The notes: a model not told the origin generated them from the letters alone. 64,000 nucleotides of DNA from Flavobacterium sp. JAD_PAG50586_2 (GCA_023213215.1 CP096136.1:2108001-2172000), one strand, 5' to 3'; positions 1 to 9,637 are shown, counted from the first letter of the stretch. Numbers and translations are program-made.

Positions 1-1
1 T

Positions 2-193
2 GGTGGAGAAGACGGAACTGGAGGTGCAACACATTTTATAGGATTCCAGATTACAAATCTTTATGAGTTTTTCATATTGTTTATTATCATGTCGGGCGTT
101 GCAGCCGGAATATTATTCGTGCTTAGTTCCTGGTTAGAGAAACGGATGCACAACGACCATATTGAAGGCGTTCCTGATTCAGGGAAAATGTAA
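2..193 (+). CDS. POT-family peptide transporter, C-terminal end only
   Basis: The window opens inside a gene; the last 63 codons are readable to a TAA stop. They encode a glycine-rich hydrophilic loop, one transmembrane helix rich in small residues (residues about 17-42 of the fragment) and a short charged tail. This matches the C-terminal helix and tail of proton-coupled oligopeptide transporters (PTR2/POT), and three full members of that family follow directly on the same strand, so I infer a fourth paralogue. The start and catalytic part lie outside the window. A terminator-like hairpin follows the stop. Confidence 0.6.
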   Translation, partial: GGEDGTGGATHFIGFQITNLYEFFILFIIMSGVAAGILFVLSSWLEKRMHNDHIEGVPDSGKM

Positions 194-216
194 TTCAAAA
201 TATTTTTATATCTTTC

Positions 217-250
217 AAACCTCCAATATTTTTTGGGGGTTTGTTATTTT
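217..250 (+). terminator. Rho-independent-like terminator after the first POT gene
   Basis: A hairpin with arms AAACCTCC (217-224) and GGGGGTTT (235-242, one G-T pair) is followed by a T-rich tail. It lies 24 bases after the stop of the partial transporter and 14 before the next ATG, so it probably limits read-through between the first and second transporter. Confidence 0.5.
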
Positions 251-263
251 AAAGCTAAAAATT

Positions 264-1922
264 ATGTGGAAAACCCATCCTAAAGCGCTGCCTTACTTAT
301 TTTTATCTGAGATGTGGGAACGTTTCGGCTATTATCTGATGATTGGAATTTTTACACTTTATCTTAAAGATGTAGAAGCCGGATTCGCCATGACCGAAAA
401 GGAAGCGTCGGATTTATATGGAACTTTTATCGCTTTGGTCTTCCTGACACCGTTTGTCGGAGGATTGGTAGCTGATCGTTACTTAGGGTATAAAAAATCG
501 ATTGTTTTAGGTGGATTGATGATGGGTGCAGGGTATTTCATGATGGGAATTCATAGCCTTACCATGCTATATGTAGCGATGACTTTGGTTATTGTGGGGA
601 ACGGTTTCTTCAAGCCCAATATCTCAACACTCTTAGGTAATTTTTACAATGATGAAGTATATAAGGATAAAAAGGATGAAGGGTATAATATATTCTATAT
701 GGGAATCAACGTTGGGGCCTTCATCTGTAATTTTTTTGGCGCCGCTTTGCAGATTCTTTTAGGATGGCAATACGCTTTTATGGCCGCTGGAGTCGGAATG
801 TTTATTGGAGTGATCGTCTTTCTTCTGGGGACAAAACATTACGGCGATAAAACCGAGAAAAAAGGAGAGCAGGAAGGCGACATGCCTTTTTATAAAATTG
901 TATTGTTTATCCTATTGCCTTCTGTCATCTTTGGAGTTATAGGTTGGTTTTTAAAAGGAGTACAGTCGGATGCTAATCCCAATTGTGCCGTATTTGGTTC
1001 CGATAGTACCGATGCCTTTATTTTTGCCTGTATCCCGGTAATTTTCTTTTACGGAAGTTTATATTTCAAAGCCAAAACAGAAGACAAACGTCCAATCGGA
1101 GCATTACTGTCAATATTTGCCGTTGTAATATTATTTTGGGCTGTATTCAAATTAAATGGTTCAGCACTGACAACCTGGGCCGACCGATATACCGATAGGG
1201 AAATAACAGGAAACACTCAGGCGGTTTTTAGCAATTTGAAATTATCAAAGGAAATAGAATTTAAAAAGGATTCCACTGAATTATATGATTCCAGTTTCCG
1301 ACTTCAGAAAGTAAATGGCGAAGTTCAAAAAGTGGTGGATTATCCCATTTATTTCAGAAACGTCCACAAAGAAAAAATCCCTCAGGAAGGAAATAAGATC
1401 AGTATCTGGGCAACCAATTTAAGTCAATCCATAAATCCTGGCTGGGTAATCATCCTAACCCCTTTGGTTGTTGCATTCTTCACGTTTTTAAGAAGCAGGA
1501 AGAAAGAACCAAGCACTCCAACAAAGATTGCTTTCGGTTTGTTGATTTCAGCCTTATCGGTTTTGGTTATGGTGGCTGCAGTACATATCGGCAATAACGG
1601 AGCAGAAAAGGTTTCTGTCTGGTGGCTCGTAGCCAATTATGGGATTATCACTATTGGAGAACTATTTCTAAGTCCAATGGGATTGTCGGTGGTTTCAAAG
1701 CTTTCCCCTAAAAACATAACGGCTTTAATGATGGGAGGATGGTTCTTATCGACTTCAATCGGAAATAAATTAAGCGGTGTCCTCGCCAGTATGTGGGATA
1801 CATATGATGATAAGGCAAACTTCTTTTGGGTAAACTTCGGGCTGCTGATGTTTGCTACCATACTAATGTTTGCATTGGTCAAAAATTTAAATAAAGTAAT
1901 GAAAGAAAAAGGAATTAATTAA
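264..1922 (+). CDS. POT-family proton-coupled di/tripeptide transporter
   Basis: A 552-residue inner-membrane protein of the PTR2/POT branch of the major facilitator superfamily, which imports di- and tripeptides with protons. The hallmark ExxER motif is at residues 16-20 (EMWER) on helix 1, and about 12-14 hydrophobic helices follow. A soluble stretch at roughly residues 290-390 separates two late helices; such inserts occur in other Bacteroidota members. I chose the ATG at 264 because an upstream in-frame ATG at 162 would overlap the previous gene and add 34 residues without family similarity. The next gene starts one base after the stop, so the two are co-transcribed. The exact substrate cannot be read from sequence. 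Confidence 0.88.
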   Translation: MWKTHPKALPYLFLSEMWERFGYYLMIGIFTLYLKDVEAGFAMTEKEASDLYGTFIALVFLTPFVGGLVADRYLGYKKSIVLGGLMMGAGYFMMGIHSLTMLYVAMTLVIVGNGFFKPNISTLLGNFYNDEVYKDKKDEGYNIFYMGINVGAFICNFFGAALQILLGWQYAFMAAGVGMFIGVIVFLLGTKHYGDKTEKKGEQEGDMPFYKIVLFILLPSVIFGVIGWFLKGVQSDANPNCAVFGSDSTDAFIFACIPVIFFYGSLYFKAKTEDKRPIGALLSIFAVVILFWAVFKLNGSALTTWADRYTDREITGNTQAVFSNLKLSKEIEFKKDSTELYDSSFRLQKVNGEVQKVVDYPIYFRNVHKEKIPQEGNKISIWATNLSQSINPGWVIILTPLVVAFFTFLRSRKKEPSTPTKIAFGLLISALSVLVMVAAVHIGNNGAEKVSVWWLVANYGIITIGELFLSPMGLSVVSKLSPKNITALMMGGWFLSTSIGNKLSGVLASMWDTYDDKANFFWVNFGLLMFATILMFALVKNLNKVMKEKGIN

Positions 1923-1923
1923 T

Positions 1924-3435
1924 ATGGAACAACAAATTACATTAGATCAGATTCAGGATTTTAAAGGAAAATACCCAAAACAACTGTGGTATCTGTTCTT
2001 CTCAGAAATGTGGGAGCGTTTCAGTTTTTATGGAATGAGGGGGATGTTGGCAGTATTTATGGTAAGCCAGTTAAATATGGATGAAACCACTGCAAACCTG
2101 CAATATGGCGCTACACAAGCATGGGTTTATGCCTTTACATTTATAGGCGGACTATTTGCAGATAAAATACTGGGTTTGAGGAAATCCCTTTTTTGGGGCG
2201 GCATATTGATGATAGTCGGAAGCATAATATTAGCGGTTAGTCCCAAGGAATTGTTTTTTACAGGAATTGGTTTTACAATCGTTGGAACCGGTTTTTTTAA
2301 GCCGAATATTTCCTCGATGGTAGGGCAATTGTATAAAGACGGAGATCACAGAAGGGATGCCGGGTTTTCGCTATTTTACGCAGGAATTAATTTGGGTGCG
2401 CTATTAGGCGGTTATGTTTGCATAGCTGTGGCTAATGGCAATCTTATGGCTTCGGTTATTCCACAAAATCTTCGCTGGAATTACGCTTTCGGATTTGCAG
2501 CTGTAGTAATGGTTATCAGTTTGCTGACTTTCACCCAAACACAGAAAAAACTCGGGCATATAGGTTTATCACCGTTGCTTAATATTGAGAAATCCAGAAG
2601 AAAAATATTCGAGATTCTAACGTATATTGGCTCTTTGGCTTTAATTCCTATCATTATTTTAATGGTTGCCAATACCGTTTACACGGATTATTTTATGATG
2701 ATTATCGGGCCGGCTTCCATCGTATATCTTATATATGAGATGCGTAATCTTACTGCTGCCCAGAACAAGAAGCTTTTGGCAGCATTGGTATTTATCATTT
2801 TCTCTATTTTCTTTTGGGCTTTCTACGAACAAAGTGGCGGTTCCTTAAGTTTATTCGCAGCAAATAATTTACAGAATACCCTTTTAGGCGTAGAGGTTGA
2901 TCCAAACGGAGTCAATAATTCATCGGGAGCATTATTTGTTATCATTTTTGCAGCTGTAATTGGAATGATATGGATAGGGATGGCAAAAAGAAAGATTGAA
3001 CCTAATACCGTTGTAAAGTTTGGCTTAGGGTTTTTGCTGCTTGGTCTTGGTTTTTGGGTGTTCTATTACACGAAATTCTTTGCCGGGCCAGACGGAAAAA
3101 CCTCTTTAAACTTATTTACTTTTGGTTGGTTCATCATCACTTTCGGAGAATTGTGCCTGTCGCCAATTGGAATGTCTGTGATGACCAAATTATCACCGCA
3201 AAAACTACAGGCGGTAATTATGGGAATGTGGTTTTTGGCTAGTGCTTACGGACAATATTTCGCTGGACTATTAGGCGCTAATATTGCTGAGGCTGCTGAA
3301 AATGCATCTAATCTGGAAAAGCTTAATACTTATGCAGATGGTTATGAGCAATTAGCCATTTATGCTGTGATAGCGGGAGTTATTTTATTACTGATTTCAC
3401 CCCTTGTTAAAAAATTAATGCAGGAAGTTAGATAA
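1924..3435 (+). CDS. POT-family proton-coupled di/tripeptide transporter
   Basis: A 503-residue member of the same family and the second complete paralogue of the array. ExxER is at residues 28-32, followed by a conserved FKPNIS loop and about 12 membrane helices. It is shorter than its neighbours because it lacks the large late soluble insert, so it is close to the usual length of a bacterial POT protein. It begins one base after the upstream gene and ends 12 bases before the next, which makes a three-gene operon very likely. Paralogues probably differ in peptide preference; nothing in the sequence says how. Confidence 0.9.
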   Translation: MEQQITLDQIQDFKGKYPKQLWYLFFSEMWERFSFYGMRGMLAVFMVSQLNMDETTANLQYGATQAWVYAFTFIGGLFADKILGLRKSLFWGGILMIVGSIILAVSPKELFFTGIGFTIVGTGFFKPNISSMVGQLYKDGDHRRDAGFSLFYAGINLGALLGGYVCIAVANGNLMASVIPQNLRWNYAFGFAAVVMVISLLTFTQTQKKLGHIGLSPLLNIEKSRRKIFEILTYIGSLALIPIIILMVANTVYTDYFMMIIGPASIVYLIYEMRNLTAAQNKKLLAALVFIIFSIFFWAFYEQSGGSLSLFAANNLQNTLLGVEVDPNGVNNSSGALFVIIFAAVIGMIWIGMAKRKIEPNTVVKFGLGFLLLGLGFWVFYYTKFFAGPDGKTSLNLFTFGWFIITFGELCLSPIGMSVMTKLSPQKLQAVIMGMWFLASAYGQYFAGLLGANIAEAAENASNLEKLNTYADGYEQLAIYAVIAGVILLLISPLVKKLMQEVR

Positions 3436-3447
3436 AACCAAATTAAT

Positions 3448-5253
3448 ATGAGCCAAAATTCAACTGACCAGTTTTTTAAAACCAACGTTCTGGGACATCC
3501 TGCGGGATTATTCGTTTTATTCTTTACCGAAATGTGGGAGCGTTTTTCCTTTTACGGAATGCGTTCCTTATTAATCATGTTTTTTACGGCAAGTTTGGCC
3601 AACGGTGGCTGGGAATGGTCACGTGAAACGGCTTCCTCATTATTTGGTTCGTATGTAGGATTGGTATATTTGTCAACTATGCTTGGCGGTTATTTTGCCG
3701 ATAAGGTTATTGGATTCCGATGGGCTGTTATTGTAGGTGCATTTCTAATGACTTTAGGACACGCGGCGATGGCGGTTGAAACCCATTTTTCTATTTATTT
3801 AGGATTGGTTTTATTGGTTTTTGGAAATGGATTTTTCAAACCTAATATTGTTTCGATTATTTCCGAAATGTATAAGGACAGGCCCGAGAAAAAAGACGGA
3901 GCTTACACTTTGTTCTATATGGGAGTTAACGCCGGAGCTTTTTTCGGTATCTTATTATGTGGTTATTTAGGAGAAAAAGTAGGTTGGGGTTATGGTTTCG
4001 GTTTGGCCGGAGTTTTTATGTTTTTTGGAATGATACAGTTTTGGCTGTCCCAAAGAATCTTCGGCGATATCGGGCTAAAGCCAAATAAGGAAAGTAAGGC
4101 TAAAAAAGAAGCTTCGGATGATGATAAAAGAAATCCATTTGCGGCGTGGCAACTTGTGGTTATTGCTATTTCTGTTGTATTAGGATTGCTTTGGGTTATC
4201 AACGCACCAGCCTCAAAAATTTCAGAAGGTAAAGTAGATGTCTTTTCATTTTTAGGTAGCGACGGGAATTCAATAGCTATCCTCACGGCTTTACTTTTAT
4301 TTATCATTTTGTTGGTTTACCGATTTACGCAATATTCAAAAATCACCCGTGAGAAATTGATGGCGGTTACCTTCTTTGCGTTTCTTGCCATATTCTTTTG
4401 GGCCATATTTGAGCAGTCCCCAAACAGTTTAACCATTTTTGCCAAAGACTATACTAATAGGGTTTTGGAAGGAAGCTGGAGCACTGTTTATTTGGTGGTC
4501 AATTCCTTAATGACCATTGTTCCTTTGACGATTATTACGTGGATAATGTTCAAAATGTTTGGACAGACCTTCAAGAATTATGCTGTTGCCAATGTGATTT
4601 TGAGCTTGAGCTTTATCATTATCTGGGCGATAGCTATCTGGATATTGGCTAAGGATTATTACACCGCCGGAGTGTTGTCACTTTCAGACAGTACGCTCGA
4701 CTTATTGAAAATTGATAAAGTGGCTATAGCTGTTACTGAAGTTCCGGCAACCTGGTTCTCTACTTTAAATTCGTTGTTTATTATTTCGCTGGCACCTTTA
4801 TTTTCTAAATGGTGGGAAAGCAAATACAATCCAAGTGCCAATGTGAAATACGGAATGGGAATGTTGTTGCTTGGTTTGGGAATGGCTTGTATAGCCATTG
4901 GTGCAACCGGAATTGAACCAGGAGCAAAAACCGCTTCTGTGAGTATGATTTGGTTGATTTTGGTGTATCTTTTCCATACTATGGGAGAATTGTGCATCTC
5001 TCCTGTTGGATTATCTTATGTGAGTAAATTAGTCCCGGCAAGAATGATTGCCTTTATGTTTGGTATTTGGTACTTAGCTGTGGCAATCGGAATGAAAGGA
5101 GCAGGGATTTTTGGAGAGAATATTGATACCATTGCCAACGAACATGGCCTAAGTTATTTCTTTTGGCTTCTGACCATAATTTCAGTTGCAATGGCTTTAT
5201 TATCTATACTTATGTCGCCTGTTATCAAAAAATTAATGCATGGAGTCAGATAA
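3448..5253 (+). CDS. POT-family proton-coupled di/tripeptide transporter
   Basis: A 601-residue transporter, third complete member of the tandem array. ExxER is at residues 28-32 (EMWERF) and the FKPNI loop follows helix 4. Two extra segments stand out: a charged Lys/Glu/Asp-rich cytoplasmic linker near residues 215-230, and further helices between about 350 and 440 that bring it above the usual 500 residues. It is the last gene of the operon: a new promoter and a thioredoxin-like gene follow. Divergence among the copies suggests an old duplication, not a recent one. Confidence 0.9.
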   Translation: MSQNSTDQFFKTNVLGHPAGLFVLFFTEMWERFSFYGMRSLLIMFFTASLANGGWEWSRETASSLFGSYVGLVYLSTMLGGYFADKVIGFRWAVIVGAFLMTLGHAAMAVETHFSIYLGLVLLVFGNGFFKPNIVSIISEMYKDRPEKKDGAYTLFYMGVNAGAFFGILLCGYLGEKVGWGYGFGLAGVFMFFGMIQFWLSQRIFGDIGLKPNKESKAKKEASDDDKRNPFAAWQLVVIAISVVLGLLWVINAPASKISEGKVDVFSFLGSDGNSIAILTALLLFIILLVYRFTQYSKITREKLMAVTFFAFLAIFFWAIFEQSPNSLTIFAKDYTNRVLEGSWSTVYLVVNSLMTIVPLTIITWIMFKMFGQTFKNYAVANVILSLSFIIIWAIAIWILAKDYYTAGVLSLSDSTLDLLKIDKVAIAVTEVPATWFSTLNSLFIISLAPLFSKWWESKYNPSANVKYGMGMLLLGLGMACIAIGATGIEPGAKTASVSMIWLILVYLFHTMGELCISPVGLSYVSKLVPARMIAFMFGIWYLAVAIGMKGAGIFGENIDTIANEHGLSYFFWLLTIISVAMALLSILMSPVIKKLMHGVR

Positions 5254-5288
5254 TTGGCTTTTATTTGGCATTCTTTTTGTTATATTTG
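5254..5288 (+). promoter_or_regulatory. Bacteroidota-type promoter of the thioredoxin-like gene
   Basis: TTG at 5254-5256 and TATATTTG at 5281-5288 are separated by 24 bases. The second box matches the Flavobacterium/Bacteroides -7 consensus TAnnTTTG exactly; the spacing is one base beyond the usual 17-23. The start codon is only 16 bases downstream, so the leader would be very short. Confidence 0.5.
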
Positions 5289-5304
5289 AAAAAAAATTTA
5301 AACG

Positions 5305-5796
5305 ATGAAAAAAATAGCAATTACTTTATTCCTGATCTTGGGCTCGTTAACAATACAGGCACAAGAATTGACATGGCAGACAGATATGAACAAAGCAATG
5401 GAGATTTCAAAAAAATCAAAAAAACCTTTGTTTTTGTTTTTTACAGGTAGTGACTGGTGCGGATGGTGCATCCGTTTGCAAAAAGAAGTTTTTAAAACTC
5501 CGGAATTCGCTAAATGGGCAAAAGAAAATGTGGTATTAGTTGAATTGGATTTTCCAAGACAGACACCACAGAAACCTGAAATACAAAAACAGAATGCTGA
5601 ATTACAGCAAACTTTTGCTGTACAAGGTTATCCAACAGTTTGGTTTGTAAATGCAAGTAAGAAAGATGGAAAAATCAATCTTGAAAAAATTGGAAATACA
5701 GGTTATCTTGCAGGTGGTCCAAGTGCCTGGCTAAAAGCAGCGGATCAGATCCTGTCTACTAACAAGTCAGCAAAAGGAAAGTATACAACAAATTAA
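5305..5796 (+). CDS. Exported thioredoxin-like protein (thioredoxin_7 type)
   Basis: A 163-residue protein with a signal peptide (residues 1-20, ending in IQAQ) and a thioredoxin fold. The redox motif is CGWC at residues 52-55 within the sequence SDWCGWC, and the cis-proline loop GYPTVW is at 108-113. This arrangement is typical of small periplasmic thioredoxin-related proteins of Bacteroidota that reduce or form disulfides in exported proteins; the partner is unknown. It has its own promoter and is transcribed alone, converging on comEC with only six bases between the stops. Confidence 0.85.
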   Translation: MKKIAITLFLILGSLTIQAQELTWQTDMNKAMEISKKSKKPLFLFFTGSDWCGWCIRLQKEVFKTPEFAKWAKENVVLVELDFPRQTPQKPEIQKQNAELQQTFAVQGYPTVWFVNASKKDGKINLEKIGNTGYLAGGPSAWLKAADQILSTNKSAKGKYTTN

Positions 5797-5802
5797 AAAA
5801 AA

Positions 5803-7827
5803 TTAAATCTTATAAAATCCTTTTTCATTAGTATTATGAAAAGGGATTTTTTCTTTTCTGCATGTTGCTTCCCAAAGACGGGCATAGCTTTTAAAGTTGG
5901 AGCCGTCTACAATAATCAACTTTGGTTTATAAATACTAATAAGGCGCTCCATGTTAAGTTTTGGAGATTGGATAATTATCAGGATATCCGGAATAATATC
6001 TTTGCCATATATACAGGAACTGTCGATAATCAATATCTTTTTGTTCTCAAAGTAGATTAGATTTTGCAGCGTTTTTTTGGAGGAAAGTTGGCAAAAATTT
6101 GCATTTAGGTACGACTGAACAATTAAATTGTTGTCGATGTTTGCAATAATGCTATCGTTGCCGTAGAGTGTTACTGCATTCCCTTTTCTTTTGGTAATCA
6201 CCGTATTCTTCTTCGAATTAAAAACTATCAATTCCTGTTTGCTGAATGTTTCCTTTTTTTGAAGGATAAAAACGCATTGCAAAGCTATGATACTCATGAA
6301 AACCAAAACAAGACGATGGTAATTCGGCTTCTTAATCCAAAGAATGATTAGGATTATTACGAGGTAAGAACTCCACAACATCTCTTTTGAAAAGGAAATG
6401 TTTTTAATGACAAAAGTTTCTATTGAAGCAACCCAATGGATTATAGTATTCAGATAATGGATTAGAAATCCGATCGATTGGGCAAGAAAAAAGGGAACGG
6501 TGGTGAAAACAGCAAACATTATTGTAGTAATTCCTATAGCCATGATTACTCCAAGCAAAGGAAGAATCAGCAAATTAGTCACAAAAAACAATACCGGAAA
6601 TTGATGAAAGTAATAAATACTCAATGGCATTGCGCCAATTTGAGCTGCAAAGGAAACGGTTATAATATCCCAAAAGTACTTTAGGATTTTGTTTTTTGGC
6701 GTCCAGATATTTGAAAAAACAGGCTGCACCCAGATGATAAAGAAGAGCGCGAGATAACTCAACTGAAAACCAACGTCGAATAGAAAAGAAGGCTTGAACA
6801 GCAAAATCAGCAGCATCGAGACAAGTAAAGTATGATAAATATTGACTGTTCTTCTCAAATGAAGTCCAATTGCTAAGAAAGAAAACATCGTCACCGAACG
6901 AACAATGGATGCCGATAAACCCGTCAACACCGCAAAACTCCAAAGCGACAAAATTATAATACACAGTTTCAGCAAAGATCTTTTTCTGGAATTACCCATC
7001 GGCTTCAGTATAAAGGAAATGAAAAACATTATAAAACCAACATGCAAACCCGAAACAGATAGCACATGGACAGCACCAGCATATTGATAGTCTTTCAAAA
7101 TATCGGGCGAGATATCCTGTTGTTGCCCAAGAATTAAAGCAGTTAACACATTCAGTTCCTTTTTCGAAATGTCAGAACGCTTTAAATTAGTAATAATAGT
7201 TTCCCTAAAATTGTAAAAACCAGCCCATATACTGGGTTCGTATTTTCCGATTATAAGCTGTTTGGGATAAACCTGCGCATATATTTCCTGGTTTTCCAAA
7301 TACTTTCCATAATTAAACAGGTTTGGATTGGATGGTGCTTTGTTTCTGTAAATCGTTCCAATTGCACAAATTCGATTTCCAATTTTTAAGTTGGCAATAG
7401 TATCATCTTTTGAGATATTTAGAATTAGCTTTCCATAGCTTTTCTTTCCGTCAAGGAATTTTACCAAACTAACAAATCGGATATTTTTTGAAGTGTTTTT
7501 TAGCTTTTCACATAGCAGTAAATCAATTTCATGGATGTCTTCAAAATCGTTAACCTGATTAATGTAATGATTCGGATTGGTGTTTTCTTTATGGATTACT
7601 ACAGTTGAAATTCCGATAAGGATTGAGGTCAGAAATACGAAAACCCCGAATATTATTTTGTGATGATTGCGCCTGGAACCGTAAAACGTACAAATCAATA
7701 AGACGGTTACGTTAAGTGCCAGGCTAATAAATACGAACCAATCACTAAGATTTACTATCCGAAATATAAGTATTCCGAATAAAAAACCGATTGTTATTCT
7801 TGCTAAAGGGAATTGTAAAATTTTCAC
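5803..7827 (-). CDS. comEC: ComEC/Rec2-type DNA uptake membrane protein
   Basis: A 674-residue inner-membrane protein. Residues about 1-190 form the N-terminal DUF4131-like part, with two or three helices and a beta-rich domain; residues about 230-510 are the multi-helix competence domain with the signature VHVLSVSGLHVG. In naturally competent bacteria this is the channel for single-stranded DNA. The C-terminal 140 residues occupy the place of the metallo-beta-lactamase domain, but I find no HxHxDH metal motif there, so this domain looks degenerate. Other competence genes are not in the window, so uptake by this strain is not shown. The gene converges on the thioredoxin-like gene. Confidence 0.85.
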   Translation of the reverse strand: MKILQFPLARITIGFLFGILIFRIVNLSDWFVFISLALNVTVLLICTFYGSRRNHHKIIFGVFVFLTSILIGISTVVIHKENTNPNHYINQVNDFEDIHEIDLLLCEKLKNTSKNIRFVSLVKFLDGKKSYGKLILNISKDDTIANLKIGNRICAIGTIYRNKAPSNPNLFNYGKYLENQEIYAQVYPKQLIIGKYEPSIWAGFYNFRETIITNLKRSDISKKELNVLTALILGQQQDISPDILKDYQYAGAVHVLSVSGLHVGFIMFFISFILKPMGNSRKRSLLKLCIIILSLWSFAVLTGLSASIVRSVTMFSFLAIGLHLRRTVNIYHTLLVSMLLILLFKPSFLFDVGFQLSYLALFFIIWVQPVFSNIWTPKNKILKYFWDIITVSFAAQIGAMPLSIYYFHQFPVLFFVTNLLILPLLGVIMAIGITTIMFAVFTTVPFFLAQSIGFLIHYLNTIIHWVASIETFVIKNISFSKEMLWSSYLVIILIILWIKKPNYHRLVLVFMSIIALQCVFILQKKETFSKQELIVFNSKKNTVITKRKGNAVTLYGNDSIIANIDNNLIVQSYLNANFCQLSSKKTLQNLIYFENKKILIIDSSCIYGKDIIPDILIIIQSPKLNMERLISIYKPKLIIVDGSNFKSYARLWEATCRKEKIPFHNTNEKGFYKI

Positions 7828-7868
7828 ATAAATTTAATTACGCAAAAATTCAGATAATTGTGGGAAGA

Positions 7869-8477
7869 TTATTGTATTACTCTATTGATCTGCTTGAATG
7901 TCCTGTCATAATAGGCTTCCTTTAAAGAGGAAATTATAACGCCACTTTGTGTGGAAGAATGAATGAACTTAACGTCATCGCCAGTTACTTCGACTATCAT
8001 TCCAACGTGGTTTATTCTTTTTTGGCCTCTATTGATAAAGAAAATCAGGTCACCTTTTTTAGCATCTTCTAAATTGATAGGAGTTCCAAATTCTGCCATC
8101 TGATAGGAAGAACGGGGAAGTGTAATGTCAAAGTTTTTAAAAGTGGAATACATTAAACCGGAACAGTCGAAACCGTTTTTGGTTATACCACCACCACGAT
8201 AGGTAGATCCTAAATTATCTGAAGCTACATTAATGAGTTGTTCAGCAAGATAGCTGTCATTATTGTCTTCGATAATAATATCCGTAGCATTTTTATCGTT
8301 AATGATTGATTTTTTGCGGCTATCCTTTTTCTTTGTGGGATTAGGGTCGGTAATTAACTCTGAATCGGGAGTAAAAGGCGGATTGATTTTATTTAAAACA
8401 GCACTGTTGATTGTGTCAGAAGCATAAGAGCTGCTGCATACAATTAAAAGTAGGGCTATTTTAAATATGTTTCTCAT
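7869..8477 (-). CDS. NlpC/P60 family exported peptidoglycan hydrolase
   Basis: A 202-residue protein with a signal peptide (about residues 1-20) and a C-terminal NlpC/P60 cysteine peptidase domain (about 78-200). The catalytic cysteine is C105 in the motif FDCSGL, the histidine H157 in NHVGM, and the third polar residue H173 in FIHSS. Enzymes of this family cut the stem peptide of peptidoglycan between D-Glu and the diamino acid. The linker at residues 40-75 is charged and low-complexity. It has its own promoter inside the end of lpxB and is followed by comEC after 41 bases. Confidence 0.88.
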   Translation of the reverse strand: MRNIFKIALLLIVCSSSYASDTINSAVLNKINPPFTPDSELITDPNPTKKKDSRKKSIINDKNATDIIIEDNNDSYLAEQLINVASDNLGSTYRGGGITKNGFDCSGLMYSTFKNFDITLPRSSYQMAEFGTPINLEDAKKGDLIFFINRGQKRINHVGMIVEVTGDDVKFIHSSTQSGVIISSLKEAYYDRTFKQINRVIQ

Positions 8478-8494
8478 TTAATAAACTTGGTTCA

Positions 8495-8524
8495 CAAATA
8501 TAGTGTTTTAAGCACTTAAACCAA
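8495..8524 (-). promoter_or_regulatory. Bacteroidota-type promoter of the NlpC/P60 gene
   Basis: Read on the minus strand, TTG (8524-8522) and TATATTTG (8502-8495) are separated by 19 bases, a full match to TTG-N(17-23)-TAnnTTTG. The start codon lies 17 bases further on. The upstream box overlaps the last codons of lpxB, so the hydrolase can be expressed separately from the lpxB-surE operon. Confidence 0.6.
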
Positions 8525-9637
8525 ATTTTTTAACACTTTAACGATTGCTTTAGCCGTTTTCTCACTGGCACCAATGCCTCCCAGCTTTGTTTCAAGTTTG
8601 TCATATTTAGCCAGTAATCTTTCTCGATGCCCTTCTTCCAGTAGTTTTGAAAGTTCCTTTTTAAGGTTTTTCGAATTGAATTTATCCTGGATGAGTTCGG
8701 TTACGACTTCTTCATCCATAATCAGGTTTACCAAGGAAATATACTTAAGTGTAATGATCCTTTTCGCAATCTGATAAGAAGCCCAACTGCCTTTGTAGCA
8801 AACCACTTCGGGTACTTTGAACAAAGCAGTTTCGAGTGTTGCTGTTCCCGATGTAACCAAAGCCGCAGTTGCAATGCTGAGTAAATCATAGGTTTTATTC
8901 GAAACAAATTTGACATTTTTAGTGGTCAGAAATTGTTCGTAAAAATGATATTCCTGACTTGGAGCACCGGCAATGACAAACTGGTAATCGGGAAAATCGG
9001 AAACAATGCTCAACATGACGCTAAGCATTTTTGAAATTTCCTGTTTTCTGCTTCCGGGAAGTATGGCGATGATTGGTTTTTCGTCCAGGTTATTTGCTTT
9101 TCTAAACGAAATGCTGTCCATTTTCTCACGGTTGTGAATGGCGTCGATTAAAGGATGACCAACGAATTCAACTGGAAAATGATGCTTCACTTCGAAAAAA
9201 TCTTTCTCAAAAGGAAGGATTACAAACAACTTGTCAAAATCCCGTTTTACAGCTTTGATTCGGTTTTCCTTCCAGGCCCAAATTTGGGGCGCTATATAGT
9301 AATGTGTTTTTATGCCTCTTAGTTTGGCCCATTTGGCAATGCGCATATTAAAACCAGGATAATCTATAAAAATAATCACATCAGGATTGAATTTTTCGAT
9401 ATCAGCTTTGCAGAATTTGATATTATTAAGAATGGTTTTTAGGTTCATCGCCACTTCTGCAAATCCCATAAACGCCAATTCGCGGTAATGTTTTACTAAT
9501 GTTCCGCCAACCTGCTGCATCATATCGCCTCCCCAAAATCGGATTTCCGCCGAAGCATCTTCTTTGTAAAGTGCCTTCATTAAATTGGAACCGTGTAAAT
9601 CTCCCGAAGCTTCGCCGGCAATGATATAATACTTCAT
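8516..9637 (-). CDS. lpxB: Lipid-A-disaccharide synthase
   Basis: A 373-residue glycosyltransferase (GT19) that joins UDP-diacylglucosamine to lipid X to make the lipid A disaccharide, at the cytoplasmic face of the inner membrane. The N-terminal signature YYIIAGEASGDLHG (residues 3-16) and the LPGSRKQEI motif of the nucleotide-binding half are both present, and the length is normal for the family. It lies four bases downstream of the phosphatase gene, in an operon with surE. The surE-lpxB neighbourhood is common in Bacteroidota. The frame is intact. Confidence 0.95.
   Translation of the reverse strand: MKYYIIAGEASGDLHGSNLMKALYKEDASAEIRFWGGDMMQQVGGTLVKHYRELAFMGFAEVAMNLKTILNNIKFCKADIEKFNPDVIIFIDYPGFNMRIAKWAKLRGIKTHYYIAPQIWAWKENRIKAVKRDFDKLFVILPFEKDFFEVKHHFPVEFVGHPLIDAIHNREKMDSISFRKANNLDEKPIIAILPGSRKQEISKMLSVMLSIVSDFPDYQFVIAGAPSQEYHFYEQFLTTKNVKFVSNKTYDLLSIATAALVTSGTATLETALFKVPEVVCYKGSWASYQIAKRIITLKYISLVNLIMDEEVVTELIQDKFNSKNLKKELSKLLEEGHRERLLAKYDKLETKLGGIGASEKTAKAIVKVLKNLV

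Noticed and set aside
162..263. Longer start for the second POT gene
   Set aside because: It would overlap the previous gene and run through its terminator; the ATG at 264 begins the family sequence.
5820..5860. Terminator between the thioredoxin-like gene and comEC
   Set aside because: The hairpin-like AAATCC/GGATTT segments lie inside the last codons of comEC and lack a firm stem; only six bases separate the stops.
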